This document shows positions 23,791-34,017 of a stretch of DNA of 64,000 nucleotides, piece by piece. The translations under genes were made by a program, and so were the position numbers. Source of the stretch: Vitrella brassicaformis. Lineage: Eukaryota > Sar > Vitrellaceae. The notes beneath the pieces are model-generated. The model was not told where the DNA came from and did not search any database. It was given only the letters and a program-made list of their open reading frames with translations. Positions within the stretch are counted from its first letter, which is position 1. Every line of letters begins with the position of its first letter. The DNA lies in NCBI GenBank assembly GCA_001179505.1, contig CDMY01000130.1, positions 1 through 64,000 of the forward strand, in the 5' to 3' direction.

Positions 23791-24093
23791 TCACACAATA
23801 CATGCTGCCCTTCGGTCGATTCGTTGCTTTCTGCAATGGAGCGATGTCGCACAACACCCACCGTTGCACTCGTCGGTGTAGAAGTGGCACTCTACGTTGC
23901 GGCGGCACCGACGTCTGTACCTGCGCTCCACTGTTGGTGTTCATTGGCTGATGCACCTGGCCGAGCGTCAACCGAGTGTGTGTCTGCGGTCGGTGCTCAC
24001 AAAAGCCATGTCTGCAGAAGTGGTGTCGAACGCAGTCGTGGTCATCATGGCAGCTGTGAAGGTCATCATCACTCTCGTCATCACCCCTTTCGC
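23791..24093 (-). CDS. Cysteine-rich protein, 5' end missing
   Basis: Two exons (23973-24093 and 23791-23920) join in phase across a 52-bp GT..AG intron. The joined sequence holds ten cysteines, in SCHDDHDCVRHHFCRHGFCE and VECHFYTDECNGGCCATSLHC. The spacing is typical of small disulfide-knotted extracellular modules. The first exon and any signal peptide were not found; a short upstream ATG near 24157 would need an intron of only about 33 bp. The opposite strand has a hydrophobic open frame, but without splice support. The phase match and cysteine density favour this strand. Confidence 0.5.
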
Positions 24094-24645
24094 CTGCACA
24101 TCACAGGAGGGAGGCAAGGATGATACCTGTGGCATGGGTGTGCATTTGGGGGCTTACAGCAGTCATGTATGCAGTGATTGTAAAAATGCACACCTGTCGC
24201 CAATAGTCCTGGACAGCCGAGGCGAGCTTATAGCATGCGTGACCTGATCATCCCTCTTCAAGTTTATAGCTGTGATCTTCCTCGTTGTGACGAGGAGACA
24301 CCAGATATTGCTCTGTTTGTTTGTGTTTCTCAATCTGCGCATGTATGCGTCTCGATGTCTGGTCTTCCATTCATATGAACTCGTCATCCCTGGTCATGCA
24401 CGTGCGGACGGGCCACGCATAGAGACAGACAAAGAGACAGACAGGCAGTCGAAAGGCGGAAGCGAGCTGAGGGTTTAAGCAAATCCGCCAACACCTTCAC
24501 CACACCAGCCAGTGAAGACTGCCTATTAGCGAAACACCATCAGAGTGGCAGCTAGAGATCAGATAGACAGACAAACAGACAGCGCCCGTCATCACACCAT
24601 CACGAAAGTGAGAAAAACAGACCGCCCGGCTGGTTCAGAGAGAAA
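24094..24645. other. No gene recognised
   Basis: Probably holds the missing 5' exon of the cysteine-rich gene. Contains short ACAG runs (about 24423-24450 and 24570-24590). Otherwise nothing is supported. Confidence 0.4.
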
Positions 24646-25095
24646 TCACTCCAGTGGCACCCGCTGCAATCCGACGCCAATCTTTCCTGCAAACAAAAAA
24701 AACACATAAATCACCACATACCTCAGTCTCAATCTATTGGTCTCAATTGAAGAGTTGTGATACACACATTTTGTCCATCCGGTCACATACTTTTTTTGTT
24801 GAAAAACGCTGGTGTCGTAAGTTTGAGTCCTGTCTCTTCAGTGAGCTCGATGAAGCGTTTGAAGAGGAGGCTTTTAGCTTGGTCTTTTTTGAGGAAGCAG
24901 AGATCCACTGAAAGGCTTTCCTGGGGCGAACAGACCGTGCCCTTAATTGGCTTCTCACACTCGCATGCATGGCCCTCGAAGAAACCCTGAAAAATCAGAC
25001 CACCCGTCGCCCCATGAATGCTCGTTCACTCAATGGTCACATACAGGAACGTTGTTGACGACGACCATACCGCGCTGTTGCACATTACAGCCACA

Positions 25096-25131
<36 letters not shown>

Positions 25132-25141
25132 CAAATATTGC

Positions 25142-25172
<31 letters not shown>

Positions 25173-26342
25173 TTCTCCATGGAAAGGATGGCGAATCGCT
25201 GCCGCACTCCGAACACATATTACCGGAGCGAGGAGCGAATGCATGTTTTGCCAGAAAGACGTCATGATCTTGTACTGCGGCAGTATGTACTTGCGCGTGT
25301 CTGCGATGCTCATATTACCCAAGTGATACGTCATGGTATTCCAAAAGAGGTCCTGCCGGATATTAATACGAGAAGAAAGATTACATAAGTGCAATATCTA
25401 TTTCACTCAGTTTCAGACCTGAGGGCAGTACACGAGTACGATGAGCTTGAAGTCTATTGCTTGAAGTGGTTGAGTGGCAGTCCGAGTTCCGAGTTAGCAG
25501 ATTTCACCTGCACTCATGGGGAGAGAGATATCCAGTCAAAGTGTGGGCACTGTTGTTTGATCCGATAGTATACCCACCTGCTGAGTATCAGTGAGGTCGA
25601 GCTGCCAGAAGTCGGGCAAGGGGAATTTCCTCAGTTTGGACCAGGTAAACTCATCATCGTATCTCGATTTGTCCCAGTCTGATGAGCGACTTAGCATATC
25701 GATATTCGATATGAGGATACAGGTAAACTCACCGAATACTCACCGTTAGCATCTTTGACGTCGTGGGCTGCCGTCTCAAACTGCACCACTTTCTCGTTTG
25801 CCGAGTATCCCTTCAGCCTGCGCGGCAGCGTCGCATCCAAGTCGTAGTCGATGAACGCAACCGACTTGAGAAGATCCTCAATCTTCCTGTGGACAACGTA
25901 TTGGAGACGCATCCGAGTAGCATCCGAGCGCATGCACAGCATCAACATGCGAGGCATACCGAACATGCAGAGGAGGGGTTAGGTGCTTGAGATAATACGT
26001 CAGCTCTCTTTCCTTCCCCTTCGGGAGGCCGAAAAAAAAGTGCTCTGCATGTTGCCCAAGGCCGTGAACGGGGGAGTGGCATCCTGCACTATCAAAAGCA
26101 TTCATGTTGCATGCATGCAACGAAGTCGATGGAATGGCTGTTTGCGCGCACCGAGTAGAATATCAGGAACATCATCCGTGGCAAGGTAAGTGTGCTGGTG
26201 AAGGAAGCCGTCACGGCGGCCGGCGTTGGCAATGCTCATGCCGAAGGAGACATCGTGGCGCCAGCCCAGAGTCACCGGAAGGCAGCCCAGCAATGTCAGC
26301 ACGTGGAAGGACGCCAAAACAACACAATAATGGGGCGACATC
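24646..26342 (-). CDS. Secreted protein, unknown function
   Basis: About nine exons join in phase from MSPHYCVVLASFHVLTLLGC (26342, signal peptide) to RKIGVGLQRVPLE and TGA at 24646-24648. Readable blocks in order are GWRHDVSFGMSIANAGRRDG, NMQSTFFFGLPKGKERELTY, KSVAFIDYDLDATLPRR, FTWSKLRKFPLPDFWQLDL, the hydrophobic IDFKLIVLVYCPQ, DLFWNTMTYHLGNMSIADT and GFFEGHACECEKPIKGTVC near the C terminus. The phases are mutually consistent, and one donor (GTATAC) was chosen to avoid an in-frame TAG. I do not recognise the family. The signal peptide and cysteines suggest secretory-pathway residence. Head-to-head with the GT43 gene, 254 bp apart. Confidence 0.68.
25100..25173. repeat. CA then GA dinucleotide runs
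   Basis: An (AC)n run is followed by two (AG)n runs inside an intron of the 24646-26342 gene. Confidence 0.8.
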
Positions 26343-26596
26343 GTGACGAAAGGCTGCTTTAAACGAGGAGAGACTTGGAGCTTCTCTTTTTCCAGCTCGC
26401 ATCGTGGGGGCGTCTCACTTTTCCGCCATTTAGCCAGAGGGTGCTCACGCCGAAAATGGTCCCCACGCGAAATAAGCAGTGGGGATGAAGGTAGAGGACC
26501 GTGGTAGAGCAGTGGAAAAATACAACAGTTCACATGTACACTCCGTACACAACCGTTAGCGCGACCTCCGTACACAACCGTTTTTCGCTGTGAAGC

Positions 26597-27951
26597 ATGG
26601 ATTGTCCTGACCCCGTCGTGAAGCAATCAGTGCTTCGAGCGATGCGCCCTCGCTTCGGTGCGCCGTGTGTGCTCTCTGTGTTAGTGGTCGCCCCACTCTA
26701 CTTCTTATGTTTTTTCCTGATCAAGCGACAGTGCGGTCCGCTACCCCTGATGCTGACGCGGCTATGCTCTGTGGGCGTGATGCTGGATGGCGACAAGCGC
26801 GGCAACTCGAGAATGGCGCATCTTGAGGTGTTCAGCAGCTCGGCTGACTCGTCGCCACTTCATGACACGAAGAGAAGAAGGAAGGTCCTGGAGCGGCCCT
26901 TTGCCCACATTGTCCGACATGCCTCTGTGATCCGTGAGTCTGATTCGCCATCCCTCTTTCCCTCCCATCACTGGGTGCCCGGCCTGCGGTTTGTGTTCGT
27001 CATCACTCCGACGTACAGGCGAATCACGCAGCGGCTGGACCTGACGCGGCTCTTCAACACATTCGCTCTCGCAGCCAGTAACGTGCACATGATTGTTGTG
27101 GAGGACAGCGTCAACAGGACAGCCAAAGTCGAGAGATGGCTGAATGACAGCCTCCTATTGCATTGGTCTCACCTGAACGTCAGCAGCTCATCTGGATTGA
27201 GGACCAGGGGGGCAGAGCAGAGGAACGAGGCCATTCGGCTGATACGGGAGATTGTGCTAAATGAGGCCGATGCGGAGCTGAAGAGAGCATATGAGGTGCA
27301 CAAACACCAATGCACACAGCAGACAATCGGGGGATTGTCTCCTTTCTGTTGCAGGATTCCGTTGTGTATTTTGCTGATGACGACAATGCATATGATATTC
27401 GCATTCTCGATGAGCTGCGAAAGGTCCGCAACGTCGGCACTTGGCCTGTGGGTCTGACGGCAGGACCCAGAGTAGCTCAGTACTGTGACGTCAACTCGAC
27501 CACCGGCAAAATCAAGAAGTACAACGCATGGGGGGTGAGCGAACGAGCAACATGCGAACACGAACGGCGGGTAGATCCGACCAATGCTCATGTCGTTTCC
27601 TTTCTGTGTGGATCTGTGTGTATCTGCATAGGGGCATCGTCCGTACACGATTGACACGGCAGGCTTTGGCGTGCACGTGAGGCACTTTCTGCGGGACCCC
27701 CCAGTGCTGTGGAATCCCAAAAGTAGGAAGGCCTATTCGGAGAGCGATTTCCTCGGACAGACGAATGTCAGCAAGTGGGACATCGAACCACTCGCAGACA
27801 ACTGCACAAAGGTGTGTGCGCGATGAGCAAGCCAAATTGTGCTGTGCGCAGATGGTTCCTGTTTGTCGTTCAGGTGTATACATGGCACGTGAAGACCCAT
27901 ATTGGGGACAAGAAGCGGCCAGCTGACTTCGATAAGAAATTCGACGTCTAG
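26597..27951 (+). CDS. GT43-family glucuronosyltransferase-like enzyme
   Basis: Four phase-0 exons: 26597-27295, 27355-27534, 27632-27811 and 27874-27951 (378 aa). A type II membrane topology is visible: a short cytosolic tail, then an anchor at about residues 24-45 (VLSVLVVAPLYFLCFFLI). The catalytic domain shows all GT43 landmarks: FVITPTYRR, LDLTRLFNTFALAASNVHMI, VVEDS, the metal-binding DDD in VVYFADDDNAYDIRILDE, WPVGLTAG, and the acceptor-site AGFGVHVR with a late WHVKTH. In animals this family adds glucuronic acid to the proteoglycan linker (GlcAT-I); in plants, GT43 acts in xylan synthesis. The acceptor here is unknown. Golgi residence is likely. Confidence 0.9.
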
Positions 27952-29459
27952 AAGCGACACGAGCATTTGTGTCATGGTGCATTCATTCCTGATGCACTGA
28001 CATTCGTACGTGTCTGTCTGCGTGCTTTTCATGTCTATCAGATGTAATTAGCAGGATCTGACTGCCTCCAGTGGCCTAGAGAGGCGGAGGCAAGCAGTGT
28101 GTTGATGTGAGTGATGGTATTTGTAGGCGTGCCCGTCCGTAGAGCGATGCTTGGGTCCTCTTGTCAGCTGGCCCTTGTGACTGATCGCAATGCATGCGAA
28201 GTGTGCATGTGTAGACTTACGAGTGTGCATGTGTGGTTAGTCAGCCGGGCGCTCGATCAGGTCTCTTTTTCGTCGCATCGATCTCGTGACATACACACGT
28301 GGTGTTTACTCCCAGGCAGGCAGGTGTTTTTGAATCAGTTTCTCTTTCCTCTTGGTGTCACACGCGCTCTCATGGTGGGCTGCTCAGCTATCGGGCGACT
28401 GGTTTGGGAATCCAGTGCGTGTTTTTGCTTTCATGTCTCTCTCTCGGTTTCTTCTTTCATGTCTCTCCCCACATCCATACACTGGAACGGATCTGAATCT
28501 GTCGGTTGTGTCATTTGTCGGATGTCTATCGGCGGACTGGTTCGTGCTTTTGCATTCTTGTCTCTCTCGTGCATGTCGACATGTGCAGCTGCGTTGTACT
28601 GTGTTTTGGTTCTCGCGTCGTGCGTGCCATGCAGTGTCGAAATGTGCCGTCTTGTCGATATGGATGCTGACTGATATATCGAGCGCTGCATTCCTATCGT
28701 ACGACTTTTTCCGCACGAGTCGTGATTGCTCTATGGAAGACGCTCGTGTTGAAGTAGGTGTTGGGCCTCAGCTGACTGACTGATATGGGCGAACAGTCAA
28801 TCAATGCACAGACGAAGGCGTATTCGTTTTGCGTGAATTATGCAGATACATGCCGAGAGGAAGTAACTCACAGGGAATCAATCCAGTGCGACTCACTCAC
28901 ATGTCTCCTCCGTTTTTTGGCATCCGAAAGAACGAAAGGCAGCCAGACAAAGCAGCAGCGCCAACACTATCTACCGCTTGCTTACCGCGCCTTCCCCTGT
29001 GATTTGTCATGCCGATTTCTTGATTGAGCTGGCATCATTACGTGGATACGGTCAAACAGATTCTCACACACACAGAATGACGTCAGACACGCATCTGTGC
29101 AGTGGGCAGCCAATCGATCGGCCTGTCCATCCCTTTTCGACGAACCGAGAGACAGACAGACAGACAGACAGCGACCCACACAACACAGCACGTGACCTCA
29201 CGACACATACATAATCCTTCTGCGCTCCAGACCTGGCCCTGCCATGCATGGATTTGTATCGACCGACCGACGGGCGGATGGGTTTAAATTGTTCGTCAAT
29301 GAGTCTCCTGCCTCGACTGTGCATTCATTCATTCATGCGACGATGGTTGTTACTTGCGTCCACGTGTTGTTTATGTTAGTGCTCTCATTCCCATGTCCCC
29401 CTGGTCCCATGTCTCTGTCTCCCCACCTCCCCCCGCGATGGACAAACGGATTCACACAC
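27952..29459. other. Intergenic with extra partial copy of the duplicated arm
   Basis: No gene seen. A stretch at about 29050-29215 (CATCTGTGCAGTGGGCAGCC... with a following ACAG run) is a second, shorter copy of the distal arm sequence that recurs at about 29458-29600. Confidence 0.55.
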
Positions 29460-30933
29460 ACACGGAATAACGTCAGAGACGCATCTGTGCAGTGGGCAGC
29501 CAGTCGATCGGCCTGTGCATCCCTTTTCGAGTACAATTGACAGACCGACAGACAGCCACCCACACAACACGTGGCCTCACGACAGACGCACACAACACGG
29601 CACGAGACACGCATGGATAAATCAAGAAACAGACCAGTGAGTGATTGGTGGCAAGCTGCGGGCGATGACCCGCCTCCCCCTCCCCTGTGCGCGGCTGGCG
29701 GACAGGTGTCCGTCGCGCAAAAGAAAGAGATGCACAAATGAAAGCGGTGTGTGCAGGGTCCGAGGTTGTGCGCATGCATTAAAGTCAGTGGAAGTCAGCT
29801 GGCGCGTGAGGAAGTCCCTCCCACACATGCCCGCTTCGCATGTGTGGGAGAGCGCTCGTGCGCGGCCAGCATGGACGCAAAAATGACAAGTCAGCCGATC
29901 ATGCTCATCCAGCCCATCCGCAGCAGGCAGCCAGCCAGAACATCCATACATAGTCAGACAGCAAGTTCAGACAGCAAGTTCAGAACTGGCAATCGATCCT
30001 GCTGAAGCAGCCACAGAGATTGAAGCAGAACGAAAAGTCGCCCAGTCGGAAACCTGATGGGCAGATGTCAATTGCAAAGCCGTTGGGAGCTGCCTGGATT
30101 GAACTCGGTATTAATATTCTGCAGAACTCCTGTCAATGGGAAAACACAACGAATCGCAATGCATCAAATCGCTTGCTTTGCTTTCTCACGTCGGCAGCGG
30201 TTTGGCCGCAAGAGCTAAAATCAGGGATGATTCCAGCAAATGGATCTCGGTTGCAAGAATCTATACGCTGCCCTGCGCTTGTGGCGGGGAGGTTGAAAGT
30301 GGGGACCGTTGGAAAGTCGAATTGATTCACTCGGGCTGAGTGAGAGAGAAGCCAATGCGTGAACAACAGGCGACCACATAATTTCTACAATGACGTACCC
30401 GCCATCGAAGCGCAGGCTGAGTCTCCTTCATTGCAAACCACACGCGCAGCACCTGGCCCACCTGGAAGCGTGTGTGGCGGCTCAAGTAAGAAACACGCGA
30501 CGCCAGTGTCTCGCTTGCTTACTGATTCTGGAATCGTTCGTCGCGAGATGAAGTACAGGGGAGATGAAACGGATGGCTGATGGCACACAGAAAAAGAGAC
30601 AGAGAACCAGCTCTCGATTTGACTTCGCTCGCTTACCTCCGGGCGCCAGCGGCAGGCAGTCCAGGTCGGTCGGGTCGCATTCAGCGGTTCGTCCATTGGG
30701 CGGCTCCTCGGTGGTGGTGAGGTCGGCGTCGGGGGAATCACCTGGGAAATATTCGGCGTCGGGAGAATCACCTGGGAAAAGAAAGGACCAGGAGAAGGAG
30801 AGGGCACGTTGCAGATCTGCGTGCAACCGTGGCGTGGCTCACCATCGTCTTCGGGTGCGAGTTTGCGGAGAGGGGAGGGGCCGCCGACCGCGAGAGTCAC
30901 GAGGAACAGGAGCCCAAGGACGCGAGCAAACAT
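29460..30933 (-). repeat. Right arm of inverted duplication
   Basis: Reverse-orientation counterpart of 12620-14110, carrying gene copy B and its 3' flank. The two arms are separated by about 15 kb of unrelated genes. The distal part is itself duplicated in tandem (see 29050-29215). Confidence 0.85.
29980..30933 (-). CDS. Hypervariable secreted Cys-rich protein, copy B
   Basis: Five exons fit in phase: 30843-30933, 30637-30771, 30399-30461, 30190-30335 and 29980-30129 (194 aa). The signal peptide MFARVLGLLFLVTLAVGG, SPLRKLAPED, ECDPTDLDCLPLAPG and VVCNEGDSACAS match copy A closely. Exons 4 and 5 do not: exon 4 is 146 nt against 119, and shares little beyond the last residues (AAD). Exon 5 shares only IDCQ near its end. 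The conserved cysteine framework with replaced loops suggests a scaffold whose surface has diverged. Exon 2 begins at one of two acceptors 30 nt apart, made by an in-frame duplication (GDSPDAEYFP / GDSPDADLTT). Function unknown. Confidence 0.85.
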
Positions 30934-32477
30934 CGTCATGAGGGAGGCTGGCTCAGCTGAGAAGGAAGGAACGAGGCGAGAAGGAAAGGAGGGGAGAGGG
31001 GAAGAGAAAGACACACAACCAGGGAGGAAGGAGACCTGCGGGAAGGATGGGGAAATTTGCCGTACGTGAATGAGAAATGACGCTACCGGCTCCCGCTCCC
31101 GTTACTGCTTCCGTTGCTCTGCGCTCCCTCACAGAAACAAAAACAAAAACAAATTCGTGTTTCCGTACTGGCCAGGATGGCCGTTAATTTCCAAATCCTC
31201 CTCCCAGCATATTTCACTCGGGTCACAATGGGGTTTCCTCTCCACCGATCTATCACGATCAGACAGCTGGGCAATCGACGTTCAGAGACGGCTGGTGTTG
31301 CTGGTGGCCTGCTAACCTGCTGCCACACGTGCTGCATGAGCTGCGAGATGAGGCTCAGCTCTTGGCGGACATCATACATGTAAAGCTGCCTTCCGGTGAG
31401 CAACAGTCTTATGAAGGCATACATGTAAAGCTGCCTTCCGGTGAGCAACAGTCTTATGAAGGCATAGACGGCTGACGCGCTCGTTGTTTCGCTCCCGTCT
31501 GCCGTGCCGTGCTTACCTCCACCCCGCATGCATGCTTACCTCCTGCGGCTTACTTCCTTACCTCCCTGTCATTGCAATGGAGAATCAACACAACAAAAGT
31601 CCCGGCCATCGTGACGAAGGTGCTCGCCCTTATGGTAGGAATCTCGATAGCTGCCAGCAGTGGCGTTTTTTGTTCGTGTTTGTCTTTCTGATCGTTGCCG
31701 ACGACTCGTGCGCGGATCGATTGACAATAATCCAACACCTGCTTCTCATCATGCGTGTGTCTCCATGTCACCGACAATCCCGCCCGTATATGAGCCAGCT
31801 ACATAATCTGTCAGCCGACAGTCGCCATGCAACAGAGAAGATGACATGGATGAGTTCGGCCACACGCACACGCGCATTTCCACGCGACTTGCTTAACTGC
31901 TTGTGACGCGGGCTGTGCGAAAAGACATAGAAAAGAAACACGAAGAACAAGAACGAACGAAGAGGGAGATACTCTAATTGGTGGAGAGACCGCTCTCAAA
32001 AACAAACAGAGGCCAACAAGAGGGGAAAGACAAGAAAAGGACAATTGTGTGCGCGAGCGAGCAGGCCCCGCCCCCACCTCCCATCCCCCATGGTGACTGT
32101 ACACACACGTGTTTGCCTGGTCCAGTGTGCACTGGCGCATCAGTGACGGAGCGTGCTCGTTTAGCCTACAGCCTCCCTCACACATCGCCAGATCAGTCAG
32201 GTCCCGCCAGGCCTGCTCACATCCACCGACGAGGACATACGCTACACTCCTTGACCGACAATGACATCAAGCACACAGACACGCAATCCGTTGTGTGAAG
32301 ACCAGCCCAGTGTTGCTATAGACACAAGCAAGAGACATATGCACGATGTCCAGGACGATCTACGGGACCCTTCACTCTGCAGGGCCACGACAAAACAAAA
32401 CGTACACCAACACCAGGCTTGTCGGTGTATTTTTCTATTGCACTTACAAGTGCACTAATTGAGGGCTGCATCCTCAC
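30934..32477. other. Possible minus-strand exons, gene not resolved
   Basis: A minus-strand exon-like frame at about 31330-31495 (DVRQELSLISQLMQHVWQQ, donor gttagc) and another near 31565-31655 (TFVTMAGTFVVLILHC, donor gtaagg) look coding but could not be joined into a gene. The first contains a perfect 45-bp tandem duplication at about 31373-31462. Near 32612-32640 there is a GT run. Treat as unannotated coding potential. Confidence 0.3.
31373..31462. repeat. 45-bp perfect tandem duplication
   Basis: Two adjacent identical copies of a 45-bp unit beginning CATACATGTAAAGCTGCC. Read on the minus strand, the frame stays open and repeats 15 residues (YAFIRLLLTGRQLYM), so it could be a recent in-frame coding expansion. 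Confidence 0.85.
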
Positions 32478-33531
32478 TTAGTACACCTGTTGCGCAGCCA
32501 GGATGTTGCGCTCGAGGGCCGTGCATTCCACTCTGGCCAGGCTGTTTCCCTGCCGCAGAGAACGATCACCTGAGGCACGCGCAGATAACAAGACATGAAA
32601 CAGAAACAACAGTGTGTGTATGTGTGTGTGTGTGTGTGTGTTTTCCCACTCGTGTGTACCTGTCAGGCGGGCACATGCCTGCAGCTTCTGCTCGGCGGCT
32701 GCTTGCATATCGGGATGCTCGTGTGCCCACACATGGTCACATGAGGCCCTGAAGACCACATACATCCAAACTCCCGGTCCTTCCCCTTGTCTGCCTGTCT
32801 GCCTGCCTGCCTGTCTGCCTGTCGTCTGTGTGCCCATCAGGTACCAACCAGGAGCAGTCGCGCTTCCAGCAGTAATGATCGAAGAGGTGGCACTCCCAAC
32901 AGCACTTGCCATCTGGCTTCGCTGCAGAAAGAGAGACGAAGCACGGAGCGAACAAACGCACACACCCATGAGGTCTGTTTGAGCGCCTGTGTGCACGTGG
33001 GATTGACATACGGGTTGGGGCTGGTGCGGGCGTCGTTTTCTCGCGGCCGTCACGCTTGTCACGACGATGGCAGGCGGAAAAGGAGCACTCGTATTTCCAG
33101 CAATCGTGGTCTGAACGCCAACAAACCGGAGGCAAGCATTAGTGGCCAAGCATGTGGTGCCAACAAGGAGCTCTCTTGATCCCTGCTTGTTGTCTGTCGT
33201 GTCCTGCTGTGTAGTTTCCGTACCGAAGAGGTGACAGTGGAAGCAGCACTTGTCCCTATCACCATCATCAGGGAACTTGTCACGGGGAGGCTTCTCTGCA
33301 GCGCACAAGAGCGACACACAGTCAGGCAGATGTCGGCCATGCGGTGGGTAGAGCAGCCAGGAAAGGCGTGTGTCCTACTGGTCGTGGTGGGAGGAGCTGG
33401 GGTTGTAGTTGCCTCAGGGGTCGTCTCGGCAGGCGTCGTCGCATCAGGTGTGGGTGTAGGCGTATCGTCCACCAAGGGAGTGGTCGGCGTGACTTCCTCT
33501 GCCGGGGTCGGGCACACACACACACACACAC

Positions 33532-33565
<34 letters not shown>

Positions 33566-34017
33566 AGGCAGGGAGGCAGGACACACACCACATGGCACAT
33601 GGCACATGTCTCATGCCCTCCCGCCCCCCTCCCGTCCCTACTGGTCGTGGTCTCGGGCTCCGGTGTGGTGGTGGGCTCGGGCGTGGTGGGCTCAGGCGTA
33701 GTGGGCTCAGGCGTGGTGGGCTCAGGCGTGGTGGGCTCAGGCGGAGGACGGCAATCAGGGTGCTCGGGCGTCGCAGCGCAGTCGACGGTCTCCGCTGCGC
33801 AATCAGGGTGCTCGGGTGTCGCAGCGCAGTCGACGGTCTCCGCTGCGCAATCAGGGTGCTCGGGATCCGCAAGACAGTCAGGAGACCCATTCTGGAGCCG
33901 ACGTGCAGGCACGCCGGCGCGAGGCACTTCCTGTGCCGCCGCCAAGGCGAGCAGGCCGACTAGTGGCTGAGCAACACTCAAGGCGACAAGCATGGCGAAG
34001 ATCAGCAGGCTCCTCAT
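32478..34017 (-). CDS. Large secreted CCW-cysteine, mucin-like protein
   Basis: Seven exons fit in phase: 33642-34017, 33379-33498, 33224-33295, 33012-33110, 32849-32921, 32660-32748 and 32478-32569 (306 aa). Order: signal peptide MRSLLIFAMLVALSVAQP; a repeat of DCAATPEHP units; a Pro/Thr linker with tandem PEPTT units, likely O-glycosylated; module 1, KCCFHCHLFDHDCWKYEC; a second T/P linker; module 2, KCCWECHLFDHYCWKRDC; then the helical segment EHPDMQAAAEQKLQACARL and RQGNSLARVECTALERNI. The modules and final segment align with the 8498-9287 gene, so the two are paralogues. Each module here is split by an intron or ends at a weak donor (GTTGGT at module 2). Function unknown; an extracellular or surface role is inferred. 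Confidence 0.85.
33525..33566. repeat. CA and GCAG runs in intron
   Basis: An (AC)n run followed by (GGCA)n lies in intron 1 of the large CCW gene. Similar GCAG/CTGC runs recur at about 51758-51780 and 63446-63466. Confidence 0.8.

Noticed and set aside
24002-24121. Plus-strand hydrophobic frame (MSAEVVSNAVVVIMAAVKVI) as a membrane protein
   Set aside because: No splice partner or continuation was found. The antisense Cys-rich exons join in phase and explain the stretch better.
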